A stretch of 47,859 bases of DNA from Armatimonadota bacterium. Its GTDB lineage: Bacteria; Armatimonadota; Fervidibacteria; Fervidibacterales; Thermosaccharophagaceae. This document shows, one piece after another, positions 35,391 through 44,057 of this stretch. The position numbers and the translations under genes are program-made. The notes under the pieces are model-generated. The model was not told the DNA's origin. It ran no database searches and saw only the letters and a list, made by a program, of their open reading frames with translations. Location: positions 1-47,859 of the forward strand of contig JANXAS010000023.1 in NCBI GenBank assembly GCA_025062195.1, given 5' to 3'. How positions within the stretch are numbered: position 1 is the stretch's first letter; every line of letters starts with the position of its first letter.

Positions 35391-35561
35391 CGCTCTTTAA
35401 CAAAAACTCTGTTGATTAGGTTTGTAGTTAGCCACGAAGCGAATGCGGGGCGCATAAAATCAGTGTGAGGTGCAGTATTGCTGTCTTACTTTGCACTCAT
35501 TACGGCACTCCGCTTCGCTCGGTGCCTTACTATGAACCGACGAAATTCTGAGCAAAGAGCG
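35391..35561. repeat. MITE-like element with different interior, upstream of the sigma gene
   Basis: 171 bp bounded by CGCTCTTTAACAAAAACT at the left and, reverse complemented, CGCTCTTTGCTCAGAATTTC at the right. Inverted similarity extends about 50 bp (TTGATTAGGTTTGTAGTTAG against GTCGGTTCATAGTAAGGCAC). The X and Y hairpins are absent, yet the termini match those of 1750-1960. A clean target duplication was not found. It fills almost the whole tamB-sigma gap. Confidence 0.65.
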
Positions 35562-35628
35562 GTGTGGTTTTAGTTGTGTGGAGAATGACTTGCAGCTCGC
35601 TTTGTGCCCATATGGTGGTGCGAAGCAA

Positions 35629-36204
35629 ATGCGAGGTTGGTTTAGGCGCGGGAGCGCCGAAAACTTTGAATCCATCGTTGAGCAATATTATGAGAAGGTG
35701 TTCAGGTTGGCATATCGCATGCTGCAAAGCTATGAGGAAGCTGCAGACGTAACGCAGGATGTCTTTCTGCATGCTTATCGTGGCTGGAGTGGCTTTCGCG
35801 GTGAGAGCCAAGTTTACACATGGCTTTATCGCATCACCATCAACATGTGTAAGAACAGATTGAAACAGCTGCAGCGCATCAGAAGGCACGAGACACAAAT
35901 TATTTTGACGGGTGAGCAAAGCGAGGGCGATGAGGGCGAGGAAACACACTTGGTTGAGCCCGAGGATTTTTCCAACTCGCCCGAAACCGCTGTAGGAAGA
36001 AAGGAGCTTCGCGAAGCTATAGAAAGGGCACTAAATGAACTCCCACTTGACTACAGGATGCTCATAACACTGCGGGATATTGAGGGGCTGTCATACGAAG
36101 ACATTGCAAAGATACTCGGATGCACAATTGCTGCCGTTAAGGCAAAGCTCTTTAGGGCAAGAACACACCTAAGGGAAAAGCTGCGCCCATACCTTGAGGA
36201 ATAA
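35629..36204 (+). CDS. ECF-type RNA polymerase sigma factor (RpoE-like)
   Basis: A two-domain group 4 sigma factor of 191 aa from the ATG at 35629 (GGTGGTG 8 nt upstream). A GTG at 35578 would give 208 aa. Region 2: FESIVEQYYEKVFRLAYRML, DVTQDVFLHAYRGW, TWLYRITINMCKNRL. A Glu-rich linker follows (GEQSEGDEGEETHLVEPE). Region 4: ALNELPLDYRMLITLRDIEG, LSYEDIAKILGCTIAAVKAK with its helix-turn-helix, LFRARTHLREKL. It sits 9 nt before bamA in one operon, which suggests control of envelope assembly. No anti-sigma factor is recognisable in the window, and there is no membrane segment here. Confidence 0.93.
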   Translation: MRGWFRRGSAENFESIVEQYYEKVFRLAYRMLQSYEEAADVTQDVFLHAYRGWSGFRGESQVYTWLYRITINMCKNRLKQLQRIRRHETQIILTGEQSEGDEGEETHLVEPEDFSNSPETAVGRKELREAIERALNELPLDYRMLITLRDIEGLSYEDIAKILGCTIAAVKAKLFRARTHLREKLRPYLEE

Positions 36205-36213
36205 GGAGGGAGA

Positions 36214-38097
36214 GTGGAAATGGCTCATACCATCAAGCTGAACAGGTGGCGATGTGAGGAGCGAATTAAAACGAGCGGCTTTTCAAAGTGTTTGCTCATA
36301 CAACTTTGCTCCCTAATTCTTTGTCTTTCAGCCTGTGATATTGCGCTATCGCAGGCAAGGGAGGTCGCCGAGATACGCGTTGTAGGGCTGAAGCAAATCC
36401 CGTCCGAGAATGTTCTACTGACGATGTCGGTAAAGGTCGGCGATATCTTGACTGAAGAGGATTTGCGAGCTCGCCTCGCAAAAGATATGGACAGGATTTG
36501 GCAGCTCGGTTTTTTTGCCCGCCGTCCGGATTACGATTTTGAACTTGACGAGCGTGGTCGTTGGATTATCACCGTAAGGCTTGTTGAACATGCGGTTGTT
36601 AGGGAGATCGTGATTGAGGGCAACACCGCTATATCAACCGAAGAGCTAACATCAACCATCTCAACCAAGGTTGGGCAAATACTGAATGAGGCTGTGTTGG
36701 CGAGGGACATTGACCGAATAAGGGAGCTTTACAGGGGCAAGGGTTTCCTTGCTGAAGTTGAGGCAGTTGACTTTGATGACGCAACTGGAAGGCTAACACT
36801 TAAGATAGCCGAGGCGTTCGTGACCGGTATAAAGTTTGAGGGTTTGAAGAAAACGAAGGAGAAAATTCTTCGCATGGCAATTCTCACCAAAGTTGGAGAC
36901 CTGTTTAACCGTGAACGCCTCTCGGAAGATTGGAGGCGGTTGAATGATCTTGGGCTTTTCAAAAGCGTTGATATTGAGCCAAGGCCTGACGAACAAGGCA
37001 GTGGCATCGTTGTCACTTACAAGCTTGAGGAGCAGCGCACTGGCATGGCGAGTGCTGGAATCGGAGCGAGCTCCCGAGGTGAATTTGTTGGATATGTGAT
37101 GCTACAAGAAAACAATCTTGCCGGATTGGCACAGCGCCTCAGGCTGGAAGCCGAGTTCTTTGAGCGCAGGACTTGGGGCATCTACTACGAACGCCCATAC
37201 ATGAATAACCGAGGATTAATGATGTCAGCACACATCTACGACACTCGCTTTTACAGGGAGCCAAGGGCAGCATGGTTGATCGTCCCGCAGCAATGGACAC
37301 TACAAGATGTTCTCTTCACCGAGGAGAGGCGCGGCATAAGGGTGACGCTTAGGCAACCGAGAAGCCGTGAGGATGACAGAACTTGGTATACCTTGGGCTT
37401 GCGGAACGAGGATGTATCATTTACGCAAAGGGGTTATGTTGGAGGCATCCTTCAGGAGATAGGACCGACGCGCTCTCAAGGAAGAATAATGGCATTGCAG
37501 TTTGGCTATGAGAGGGATACAAGGGATATAAGATTTGATCCGTCAAAGGGGCAGCATGCCATCTTAAGCGTTGATCTTGCCACAAAGGTGCTCGGCGGAG
37601 AACACAGCTTTGCAAGGGCCGGTTTTGAGTGGCGCTTCTACAGAGCTGTTGGGAGGGGCATTTTGCCAATTACAAAGGAGCAGCGCGTCCCTAAAAATGT
37701 TTTTGCCGCAAGATTTATGTTGGGCACATCACTCGGTAGCCCGCCAGTATTTGAAAACTACTTCGTAGGTGGCTCGGAGAACTTGCGTGGTTATAGCATT
37801 GATAGGTTCGTTGGGAAGCACCAAGCTGTGCTCAACATGGAGTTGCGCCATAGGCTCAATCGCAATGTGCAAATTGTTCTTTTTGCTGATGCCGGAGATG
37901 CATGGGGTGGGCAGCACTCAATTGATTTTGAAGCCGCTGCTGCTGGCAGAAGGAAAATACGGGAGTCAATAGACCTCAAGTATGGCTACGGAGTTGGCGT
38001 GAGGTTCATTACACCACTCGGATTGCTCAGGTTTGATTATGCAATTAATGACGAGGGGAAAAGCAAGTTCCATGTGAGCGTTGGACAACTCTTCTAA
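36214..38097 (+). CDS. bamA: Outer membrane protein assembly factor BamA (short, three POTRA domains)
   Basis: Omp85-family insertase folding beta-barrels into the outer membrane. 627 aa (E. coli 810). A signal peptide (LLIQLCSLILCLSACDIALS, cut near residue 47) is followed by three POTRA domains: about 50-118 (VAEIRVVGLKQIPSENVLL), 120-195 (VREIVIEGNTAISTEELTS) and 196-275 (VTGIKFEGLKKTKEKILRM). The barrel spans about 280-627. It has the Omp85 signature ENLRGYSIDRF (the V/L-R-G-F/Y loop motif), FADAGDAWGG and a C-terminal aromatic, VGQLF. GTG 36214 (GGAGG at 4 nt) or ATG 36220 may start it. E. coli BamA has five POTRAs, so the complex here is simpler. No BamB-E genes are seen. Confidence 0.93.
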   Translation: MEMAHTIKLNRWRCEERIKTSGFSKCLLIQLCSLILCLSACDIALSQAREVAEIRVVGLKQIPSENVLLTMSVKVGDILTEEDLRARLAKDMDRIWQLGFFARRPDYDFELDERGRWIITVRLVEHAVVREIVIEGNTAISTEELTSTISTKVGQILNEAVLARDIDRIRELYRGKGFLAEVEAVDFDDATGRLTLKIAEAFVTGIKFEGLKKTKEKILRMAILTKVGDLFNRERLSEDWRRLNDLGLFKSVDIEPRPDEQGSGIVVTYKLEEQRTGMASAGIGASSRGEFVGYVMLQENNLAGLAQRLRLEAEFFERRTWGIYYERPYMNNRGLMMSAHIYDTRFYREPRAAWLIVPQQWTLQDVLFTEERRGIRVTLRQPRSREDDRTWYTLGLRNEDVSFTQRGYVGGILQEIGPTRSQGRIMALQFGYERDTRDIRFDPSKGQHAILSVDLATKVLGGEHSFARAGFEWRFYRAVGRGILPITKEQRVPKNVFAARFMLGTSLGSPPVFENYFVGGSENLRGYSIDRFVGKHQAVLNMELRHRLNRNVQIVLFADAGDAWGGQHSIDFEAAAAGRRKIRESIDLKYGYGVGVRFITPLGLLRFDYAINDEGKSKFHVSVGQLF

Positions 38098-38182
38098 CTG
38101 ACTTTAACGAAAGACACATAGATTGGTTTTTTCCACGGGGTGGATTTGTGGGATAACACAGCCAACCGATGCGAGCATTTTA

Positions 38183-38251
38183 CCTCAGCAAATGAGCAGC
38201 AGCTGTTGATGCTGAGGGCAAGATGAATTGCCGCGCAGCCAAAGCATCAAC
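38183..38251 (+). promoter_or_regulatory. Leader with two mutually exclusive stems before the first OmpH gene
   Basis: CCTCAGCA (38183-38190) pairs perfectly with TGCTGAGG (38210-38217). Alternatively GTTGATGCT (38205-38213) pairs perfectly with AGCATCAAC (38243-38251), enclosing a GGCAA/TTGCC inner hairpin. The two stems share bases 38210-38213, so only one can form. It lies in the 228-nt bamA-ompH gap. This is a switch-like geometry; function is inferred. Confidence 0.45.
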
Positions 38252-38325
38252 GCTATAGAGGGCGATTGAGCCATTAAGTTTGATTCCTTTTACAAGACAC
38301 ACCTCCAAAGCAGGGGGGAGAGACA

Positions 38326-39114
38326 ATGAGAAACCATAGCACAGGTAGAGGGGTTTATTTGGTGAGACAATGTCCGCCGAAAGATGCTGTGCGCAGCAGA
38401 GGCTTTGGTATGTCAGCTGCGATTTTCTCGGCAGCTGCTTTGTGCCTCTTTGCGAGCCTATCGCTATCGGGTGAAGCTGGGCAGCAAACCAAACTTGTGA
38501 TTGCCGTCGTAAACATGGATAAGCTGCTGAGCGATTATGTCGCCTACCAAGAGGCAAACAAGAAATTTGAGGCTGAAGTTGCATGGCGGCAGGAAATGCT
38601 CGTAATTAGGGAGATGCTCAAGCACGATGAATGGCGCGAGCTTGATAACCTTGAAGCGCTCGCGAGGGAAGGAAAGTTAACGGAGAAGGGCGAGAAGAGG
38701 TTGGAGGAACTGAAGCGTGTTTCTAATGAGAGGCGAGACATGCTGAAACTGCTGATGGCAAAGAAGCTAACCGAGGAGGAAAGGAAACTGCTTGAGGAAC
38801 TTCAGGGGATAATGCGTTCAAACGAGGGCGAGTTGCAAAAGTTGCGCGATAAGTATGAGGCAGACCTCGACAGGATTCAAAGGTTTTACCTTGAGCGTTT
38901 TGGGAAGGAGATAGCTGAGGCTATTAAGACGGTGGCACAACGCTACGGTATAAAGCTCGTCATAGCCAAAAGAAGCAACGGCGGTGGGCAAATACTGTTT
39001 GATGAACTTGTCCTATACGCTGACCCGACGCTTGAAATAACTCAACAGGTGCTGAATATACTTAACGCTAAAGAAACGCGCCCACCTGAGACCAAAGAGC
39101 AACCAAAGAAGTGA
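38326..39114 (+). CDS. OmpH/Skp-like periplasmic chaperone, first paralogue
   Basis: 262 aa. A signal peptide with an unusually long N-region (about 28 residues) precedes MSAAIFSAAALCLFASLSLS. The mature part starts with the OmpH hallmark LVIAVVNMDKLLSDYVAYQE, then a long coiled coil (about 85-190, with LTEKGEKRLEELKRVSNERR and LTEEERKLLEELQGIMRSNE), and returns to the beta body with AEAIKTVAQRYGIKLVIAK, LFDELVLYADPTLEITQQVL, matching the Skp layout of tentacle helices on a trimeric beta body. Skp holds unfolded outer-membrane proteins for BamA. ATG at 38326 follows GGGGGGAG. The C-terminus is a Lys/Pro/Glu tail. Confidence 0.82.
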   Translation: MRNHSTGRGVYLVRQCPPKDAVRSRGFGMSAAIFSAAALCLFASLSLSGEAGQQTKLVIAVVNMDKLLSDYVAYQEANKKFEAEVAWRQEMLVIREMLKHDEWRELDNLEALAREGKLTEKGEKRLEELKRVSNERRDMLKLLMAKKLTEEERKLLEELQGIMRSNEGELQKLRDKYEADLDRIQRFYLERFGKEIAEAIKTVAQRYGIKLVIAKRSNGGGQILFDELVLYADPTLEITQQVLNILNAKETRPPETKEQPKK

Positions 39115-39149
39115 GCTTACAATCTCGGGTATAAATCGGGGGGAGTAAA

Positions 39150-39866
39150 ATGAGAGTGAGCAGCACAAGCGAGCATAAGCTAAAAAAGCACGGCGAAAAG
39201 TTGTTGACGCTTATTTGTGCGCTTTGGAAGCCATTAGCTATAGGCTTCGTCATTGCCGGCATAGCTTGCGCTTTTGGTTCGTTTGTTTCAGCGCAGGGCG
39301 AGTTTAAGGTAGGCGTGATCAAGATGCAGGCGCTTCAAAGGGACTTCGGTGAATACCGAGAAGCAATGGAGCGCCTTGAGGAGGAGAGGCGTTCATACGA
39401 GCGCCAACTGGCTCAGCTTCGTTCCTACCCGCTGCTCACCGCAACGGAAATTGAGGAACTTTTAAAGCTGAGTTTGAAGGAACGACCGAGCGAATCCGAG
39501 CAGCGCAGGCTGCTTGAATTGCGAGGGTTGCACGCGCAACGCACCGATGAGTTTCAGCGTCTAAGCGCAGCACCGTTTGAGAACTTGACGCCAGCGCAGC
39601 AACAACGCTTGAAGGAATTGCGAACCATAGCGCAAGAGAATGCCAGCAGACACAGCAAGCTCGCTGAGGAGCTCCAAAGGAAGCTCAACAGCCTGAGTGA
39701 ACAAATGCGCAACCACATTGACAGACGCATACGGGAGACGGTCGCACAGGTTGCACACGAAGAGGGCTTTGATATGGTGTTTGACCGTGAGGCAGTTTTA
39801 TTCGTGCGCGGAAAAGTGGTTGACATCACTGCACAGGTTTTGAAGCGTTTGAATGAGGGCAAGTGA
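39150..39866 (+). CDS. OmpH/Skp-like periplasmic chaperone, second paralogue
   Basis: 238 aa. A signal or anchor segment (LAIGFVIAGIACAFGSFVSA) ends in a likely cleavage site, followed by EFKVGVIKMQALQRDFGEYR, the OmpH start. The coiled-coil arms span about 70-190: EAMERLEEERRSYERQLAQL, LTPAQQQRLKELRTIAQENA, ELQRKLNSLSEQMRNHIDRR. The return strand is VAQVAHEEGFDMVFDREAVL, ending VVDITAQVLKRLNEGK. It lies 35 nt after the first paralogue and 11 nt before the third. The arms are Glu/Arg/Gln rich. Duplication of skp next to bamA is known in several diderm phyla; three in a row is more unusual. Confidence 0.82.
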   Translation: MRVSSTSEHKLKKHGEKLLTLICALWKPLAIGFVIAGIACAFGSFVSAQGEFKVGVIKMQALQRDFGEYREAMERLEEERRSYERQLAQLRSYPLLTATEIEELLKLSLKERPSESEQRRLLELRGLHAQRTDEFQRLSAAPFENLTPAQQQRLKELRTIAQENASRHSKLAEELQRKLNSLSEQMRNHIDRRIRETVAQVAHEEGFDMVFDREAVLFVRGKVVDITAQVLKRLNEGK

Positions 39867-39877
39867 GGTGCAAATTG

Positions 39878-40972
39878 ATGCGTGCGCTTGTTTCATGCAG
39901 GCTCAGTCTAATCGTGCTCATTTGTGGGGCGTGTTGGGTGGGGTGCAGCGTTAGCATGTGCGAGACAGGTAGCTCAAAAATTGCCTATGTTGATGTGGAG
40001 CGCTTGATGCTCTCACACCCTATGAGTGGCGAACTTATACGATTAATGAGCGTGCCTAAGTGGCTCGTAATGGACATGAGGGCTACTTCAGAGCAACTGC
40101 CGCGGGATGAAACTCATGAGCGGATAGGTGAGGATGTAACTCGTGAGTTTAAGATACCCCTGGGGAAGATACCTGAGCCAAATGAGCCAACAATTCAAAC
40201 TGCACGGGCTGATTTAAGCCTGCTCAAGCGCTCAGCGGAGTTACTTGCAAAAGTTGTTGAACAAATGCAAGGCGAAACAAGAGAGCAAATAGAGTTGCTG
40301 ACGGGCATCAAGAGGGCAGAGCTGAGGGAAGAATACATCATGCGCACACAACTCCTTCTTGAGCGGCAATCTCCGAAGCGGACAAGAATAAGGGTGCGCC
40401 TGCTCAACCCCTCGTTAAGTGAGAAAGAACGCTCAGCACTCATTGCTGAGGAAGAAAGGCTTAACGCCGAACTTGAGCAGCAGCTCATTAAACTCAGGCA
40501 GCAACTTGACGAACAGCTGCGTAGTTGGAGGTTGAGCTTGGAGCGTGAGGCGGACGAGCAGCTCTGCCGCCTGAAGGGAAACATTAACGAGATGTTGAAT
40601 GAATCAATTCGTGTGCTTCAGCACGAGCCCGAAAAACCGCGATGGCTCAACCTTCGCGAACTATGGGATGCTTTCTCCCCAAGAGACATAGAGCCTATAG
40701 CGATGGTCATGCCGCAAAAGAGACTTGCTAACAACGAGCTTGAAATGCAAGCGCAGCGGAATCGCCTTTTAGAGAATGCCACCGGATTAACAAGACATGA
40801 GTGGATGAACAATTGGCAGACTGCCTTGAGAAGGTGTGTCATTGAATTTGCGCGCATGTATGCGCTGCAGCATGGCTTTAAGATGCTCGTCACAGAGAGG
40901 AGGAAAGACGCAACGGACATAACGGACCAAGTTATTGCATCGCTTCAACAAGCCATAACACAAAGGCGATGA
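39878..40972 (+). CDS. OmpH/Skp-like protein, third and largest paralogue
   Basis: 364 aa. The N-terminal hydrophobic segment LSLIVLICGACWVGCSVSMC ends with several cysteines, one of which could be a lipobox cysteine, though the consensus is poor. The mature part begins KIAYVDVERLMLSHPMSGEL (OmpH-like beta strand) and ends FARMYALQHGFKMLVTERRK, then DATDITDQVIASLQQAI, which fits the Skp return strand. Between them lies a much longer insert than in the other two, with a coiled coil (about 185-270: ALIAEEERLNAELEQQLIKL, RQQLDEQLRSWRLSLEREAD). ATG at 39878 (GAGGTG 8 nt upstream) is preferred over the GTG at 39863 that overlaps the previous stop. lpxD follows after 19 nt. Confidence 0.7.
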   Translation: MRALVSCRLSLIVLICGACWVGCSVSMCETGSSKIAYVDVERLMLSHPMSGELIRLMSVPKWLVMDMRATSEQLPRDETHERIGEDVTREFKIPLGKIPEPNEPTIQTARADLSLLKRSAELLAKVVEQMQGETREQIELLTGIKRAELREEYIMRTQLLLERQSPKRTRIRVRLLNPSLSEKERSALIAEEERLNAELEQQLIKLRQQLDEQLRSWRLSLEREADEQLCRLKGNINEMLNESIRVLQHEPEKPRWLNLRELWDAFSPRDIEPIAMVMPQKRLANNELEMQAQRNRLLENATGLTRHEWMNNWQTALRRCVIEFARMYALQHGFKMLVTERRKDATDITDQVIASLQQAITQRR

Positions 40973-40991
40973 ACTTCCACGGTGAGGTATC

Positions 40992-42047
40992 ATGCAGCGT
41001 CGCAATGTTGGGGTGACACTTGGCGAACTCGCAAAGCTTGTGAATGGCACTGTGGTGGGTGATGAAGGTGTCGTAATTTGCGGTTTGAGCGAAATTGAAT
41101 CGGCAACGCAAAATGACCTTGTCGTAGCTATGGATAGGCGCTGTGCGGATGCCGCTTTTAAAAGCAACGCTGCAGCTGTGCTTGTTCCGCGCGGGTTGGA
41201 AAGCGAGGAAAAGCCATGCATTGTCTGCGAGCATCCAAAATTGGCTCTCGCCGCAATTGCCGAATTGTTCTCTGCAAAGCGCTTTTACTCACCCGGTGTG
41301 AGCAGGCTCGCTATCATTGACGAAACAGCGAAGATAGCCAAAGGCGTTTCCATTGCCCCATTTTGCTTCATCGGACCAATGAGCCGAGTGGGCGAAGGGA
41401 CGATAATTTACCCATTCGTGTATATTGGTGCAGATGTAAGCATAGGCTGCAACTGCCTCATATACCCCGGAGCAGTTATTTATGACGGTGTGCACATTGG
41501 TGACAGGGTAATAATACACGCTAATGCCGTTCTGGGGAAAGACGGCTTTGGATTTGTCTGGGACGGAATGGCACACAGGCGCATACCGCAAATTGGCGGA
41601 GTAATAATTGAGGACGATGTTGAGATAGGAGCTAATTCTTGTGTTGACAGAGCAACGCTCGGTGTGACGAGGGTGAGGAAAGGGACAAAGATAGACAACC
41701 TTGTGCAAGTGGCGCATAACTGTGATGTTGGAGAGCACTGCATACTTTGCGGGATGTCTGGCTTGGCTGGCAGCGTGAAAGTCGGTAAGGGTGTAATAAT
41801 TGGGGCGCAAGCCGGAATAAAAGATCATGTTAGCGTTGGGGATGGCGCGATAATAGCTGGCAGAGCTGCAGTGGCGAAAGATGTAGCTTCAGGTGAGACG
41901 GTTTCAGGCTACCCAGCAAGACCACACAGAGAGGCGTTGGTTGTGGAGGCACTTACGCATCAGCTGCCGAAGTTCCGCGAGGCATTGAAGAAACTTGAGA
42001 GTGAGGTTACAGAAATTAAGGCTCTACTGCTCCAGCTGAAGATGTAG
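40992..42047 (+). CDS. lpxD: UDP-3-O-acylglucosamine N-acyltransferase
   Basis: Adds the second acyl chain to UDP-3-O-acyl-glucosamine in lipid A synthesis, at the cytoplasmic face. 351 aa: the N-terminal uridine-binding domain ([38 protein letters not shown]) is followed by a left-handed beta-helix of hexapeptide repeats (about 110-315, such as [20 protein letters not shown]). The catalytic His is in [13 protein letters not shown], with [11 protein letters not shown] before it. The C-terminal helix [20 protein letters not shown] forms the trimer cap. ATG with GGTGAGG at 5 nt. The bamA-skp-lpxD order is the classical one of Proteobacteria and shows the cell makes lipid A. Confidence 0.95.
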   Translation: MQRRNVGVTLGELAKLVNGTVVGDEGVVICGLSEIESATQNDLVVAMDRRCADAAFKSNAAAVLVPRGLESEEKPCIVCEHPKLALAAIAELFSAKRFYSPGVSRLAIIDETAKIAKGVSIAPFCFIGPMSRVGEGTIIYPFVYIGADVSIGCNCLIYPGAVIYDGVHIGDRVIIHANAVLGKDGFGFVWDGMAHRRIPQIGGVIIEDDVEIGANSCVDRATLGVTRVRKGTKIDNLVQVAHNCDVGEHCILCGMSGLAGSVKVGKGVIIGAQAGIKDHVSVGDGAIIAGRAAVAKDVASGETVSGYPARPHREALVVEALTHQLPKFREALKKLESEVTEIKALLLQLKM

Positions 42048-42063
42048 GAAGCGAGGTGGCACA

Positions 42064-43884
42064 ATGACAGCAAAGCGGTGCGCCGCATGCGTGCTTCTAT
42101 CACTTATCACAACAAAATTGCTGCTACAAGAGATAGCCGTTACGCAGTGTGTAACGACATCGCTCAATTTGCGTTTGCGCCAAATGCCCATTGACGGATT
42201 GAGCTGCGTTGAGTTGCTCTCGGGCGAAAATGTCGTCCTCCGTATAAGGCATAAAAGCGCACTTGAGTGCAATGCCATCGCAAGGAAACTCCTTGACACA
42301 CTTCACTCAGCTGTGCTGTCTTTGGCAACGGAAAAGGATGTTAGTGTGCAAAGGGTCAAAGGCGGATACAAGGTATTAATCGGTGATGCGGAGGCAATCT
42401 TAATTGACCATGTTATTGCTCGCAACTCGCGCAGTCTTGTGGATAAGCTCGCCAATATAGTCGCTGAGCGTTTGAAAGATTTGCTCAGACGCCCATACTT
42501 AGCGGTCCCAATTGATGAAGTGACGATCGGCGTCGGTGAGACAAAGATAATCGCCATCCTTGGAACGGCTGATGGGCAGTGGAGAGTGAGCGTCGCCCCT
42601 CACGATGTTGCGTCGGTATCTTTTGATGCCACTACCAAGATGCTGCGTCTGAGCGCTTTCAAAGCCGCTGATGGGAACGCCATTGTGAGCTGCGGCAATG
42701 CAAAGCTTACACTGCCAATTCGCATTAGAGCGCGTGCTGCAAGGCTACTTCGTTCACCCATTGCAATAGCCACCGATACAGCACCAGTTGAGTTTACCAG
42801 AGAGGCAGCTATTAATGCCATCTTGAACTCGGTTGAACGGATGCCTGGGGCGCAACTTCGCTTTGAGCTGTTGGGCAAGCCCTCAAATGATTTTCCGGAT
42901 GAGGTGCTGATAGCCCGGCTAAAAGCATATGGAGCGGAATACCTGCCGTTGGATGCTAATGCTGCGATTCGCATCCTGCGCATACCACCGATGAGGGAGA
43001 GTGCTGCAGCGCTATTAGTCAGCAACGAACCGGAACGCATCCACACCGAACAGGTTCTTAGTGCGGGCATGCTGCCAAATACGGGAAAGCCAATTCGCTT
43101 GCTCTATCATCATGTGAATGCCAGTGGCGAAACTCTTTGGCTTCGCCTTGAGCTGTTCAACACATCCGAGAACGAAGCGCAAATAATGGCGCAGTTTGCG
43201 CATGCCGGCCCGATAACGGACGAAATACATTCTGGATACACGGCTGTCAGCATGTTCCTAAGGAGATGGTTTGATGGTGCTGCGTTCGTTCTTGAGCTGC
43301 CACCACGCTCCATTTATGTGCTCTCAGAGTCTGCAATGCCAGCTGGCACTACAATAACAGGTCTGTGGGAAATCACGCCGGTTGTGGGGGGTAGCCTCGG
43401 ATACCAAATCAGAGCTACAAGGGAACGATCGCAGTGGAGAATCATACCGCTGACAGCCCCCATAGCCAGAGACATACCAATTAAGGCAAGACAATTTGCT
43501 GAGCCAATGAAACTTATAACTGCAAGACACACTGTCGGTAGCGACTGGGCTTTTATACACATCGGGCGTGAACCAATTCGTGGCTTGGATAAGGAACACC
43601 TTCATGGTAACTATGGCGTCATTTACCGAATCACCGTTGAAGTGGAAAACAACAAAGATACAATCTCCACATACGAGCTTGCGTTCATGCCAAACGCTGG
43701 CATTGCAAGGTGCGCCGCAATTGTTGACGGCGAGTTTGTGAGTGCGCCTTTAATTCGTCCATCCATGGAGTTCGTCCTTAAGAGGTGGCAGATACCGCCG
43801 ATGAGAACCAATCGCCACGAAATTTATATAATGCCATTGCCAGCTTCATACTATCCCGTTAGCCTCATCCTGCGTTCCCCGTGA
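42064..43884 (+). CDS. Exported protein of unknown function at the end of the envelope operon
   Basis: I do not recognise this 606-aa protein. It has a possible signal peptide (CVLLSLITTKLLLQEIAVTQ). An N-terminal region (about 35-150) has two alternating hydrophobic/charged halves (GENVVLRIRHKSALECNAIA, RSLVDKLANIVAERLKDLLR). An Ig-like stretch (about 155-235: IDEVTIGVGETKIIAILGTA, VASVSFDATTKMLRLSAFKA) could be a Big2 or pilus-N-domain type fold, recalled only from pattern. A C-terminal beta-rich half (340-600) reads like a carbohydrate-binding or jelly-roll fold (IRLLYHHVNASGETLWLRLE, EIYIMPLPASYYPVSLILRS). ATG with GAGGTGGC, 16 nt after lpxD, so it is co-expressed with outer-membrane biogenesis genes. 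Confidence 0.6.
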   Translation: MTAKRCAACVLLSLITTKLLLQEIAVTQCVTTSLNLRLRQMPIDGLSCVELLSGENVVLRIRHKSALECNAIARKLLDTLHSAVLSLATEKDVSVQRVKGGYKVLIGDAEAILIDHVIARNSRSLVDKLANIVAERLKDLLRRPYLAVPIDEVTIGVGETKIIAILGTADGQWRVSVAPHDVASVSFDATTKMLRLSAFKAADGNAIVSCGNAKLTLPIRIRARAARLLRSPIAIATDTAPVEFTREAAINAILNSVERMPGAQLRFELLGKPSNDFPDEVLIARLKAYGAEYLPLDANAAIRILRIPPMRESAAALLVSNEPERIHTEQVLSAGMLPNTGKPIRLLYHHVNASGETLWLRLELFNTSENEAQIMAQFAHAGPITDEIHSGYTAVSMFLRRWFDGAAFVLELPPRSIYVLSESAMPAGTTITGLWEITPVVGGSLGYQIRATRERSQWRIIPLTAPIARDIPIKARQFAEPMKLITARHTVGSDWAFIHIGREPIRGLDKEHLHGNYGVIYRITVEVENNKDTISTYELAFMPNAGIARCAAIVDGEFVSAPLIRPSMEFVLKRWQIPPMRTNRHEIYIMPLPASYYPVSLILRSP

Positions 43885-44057
43885 TGGTATACGAGGGCGC
43901 AAATTTCGGGTCGGTAATGAGCGAGTGGTGGCGCACAAGGTGCATCCGCAAAATGGGCGGGCTTAATCCAACAAAATTTTTATAACCTCGCGCCAAACAC
44001 TGCTTCATCACATCAAATTGGAGCGCTGTGAAACGCATATTTGACCTTAGGCAAAGC

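Noticed and set aside
35377-35576. Target duplication GTTTTAATT / GTTTTAGTT around the 35391 element
   Set aside because: The matching nonamers do not abut the inverted-repeat ends, so chance similarity is as likely.
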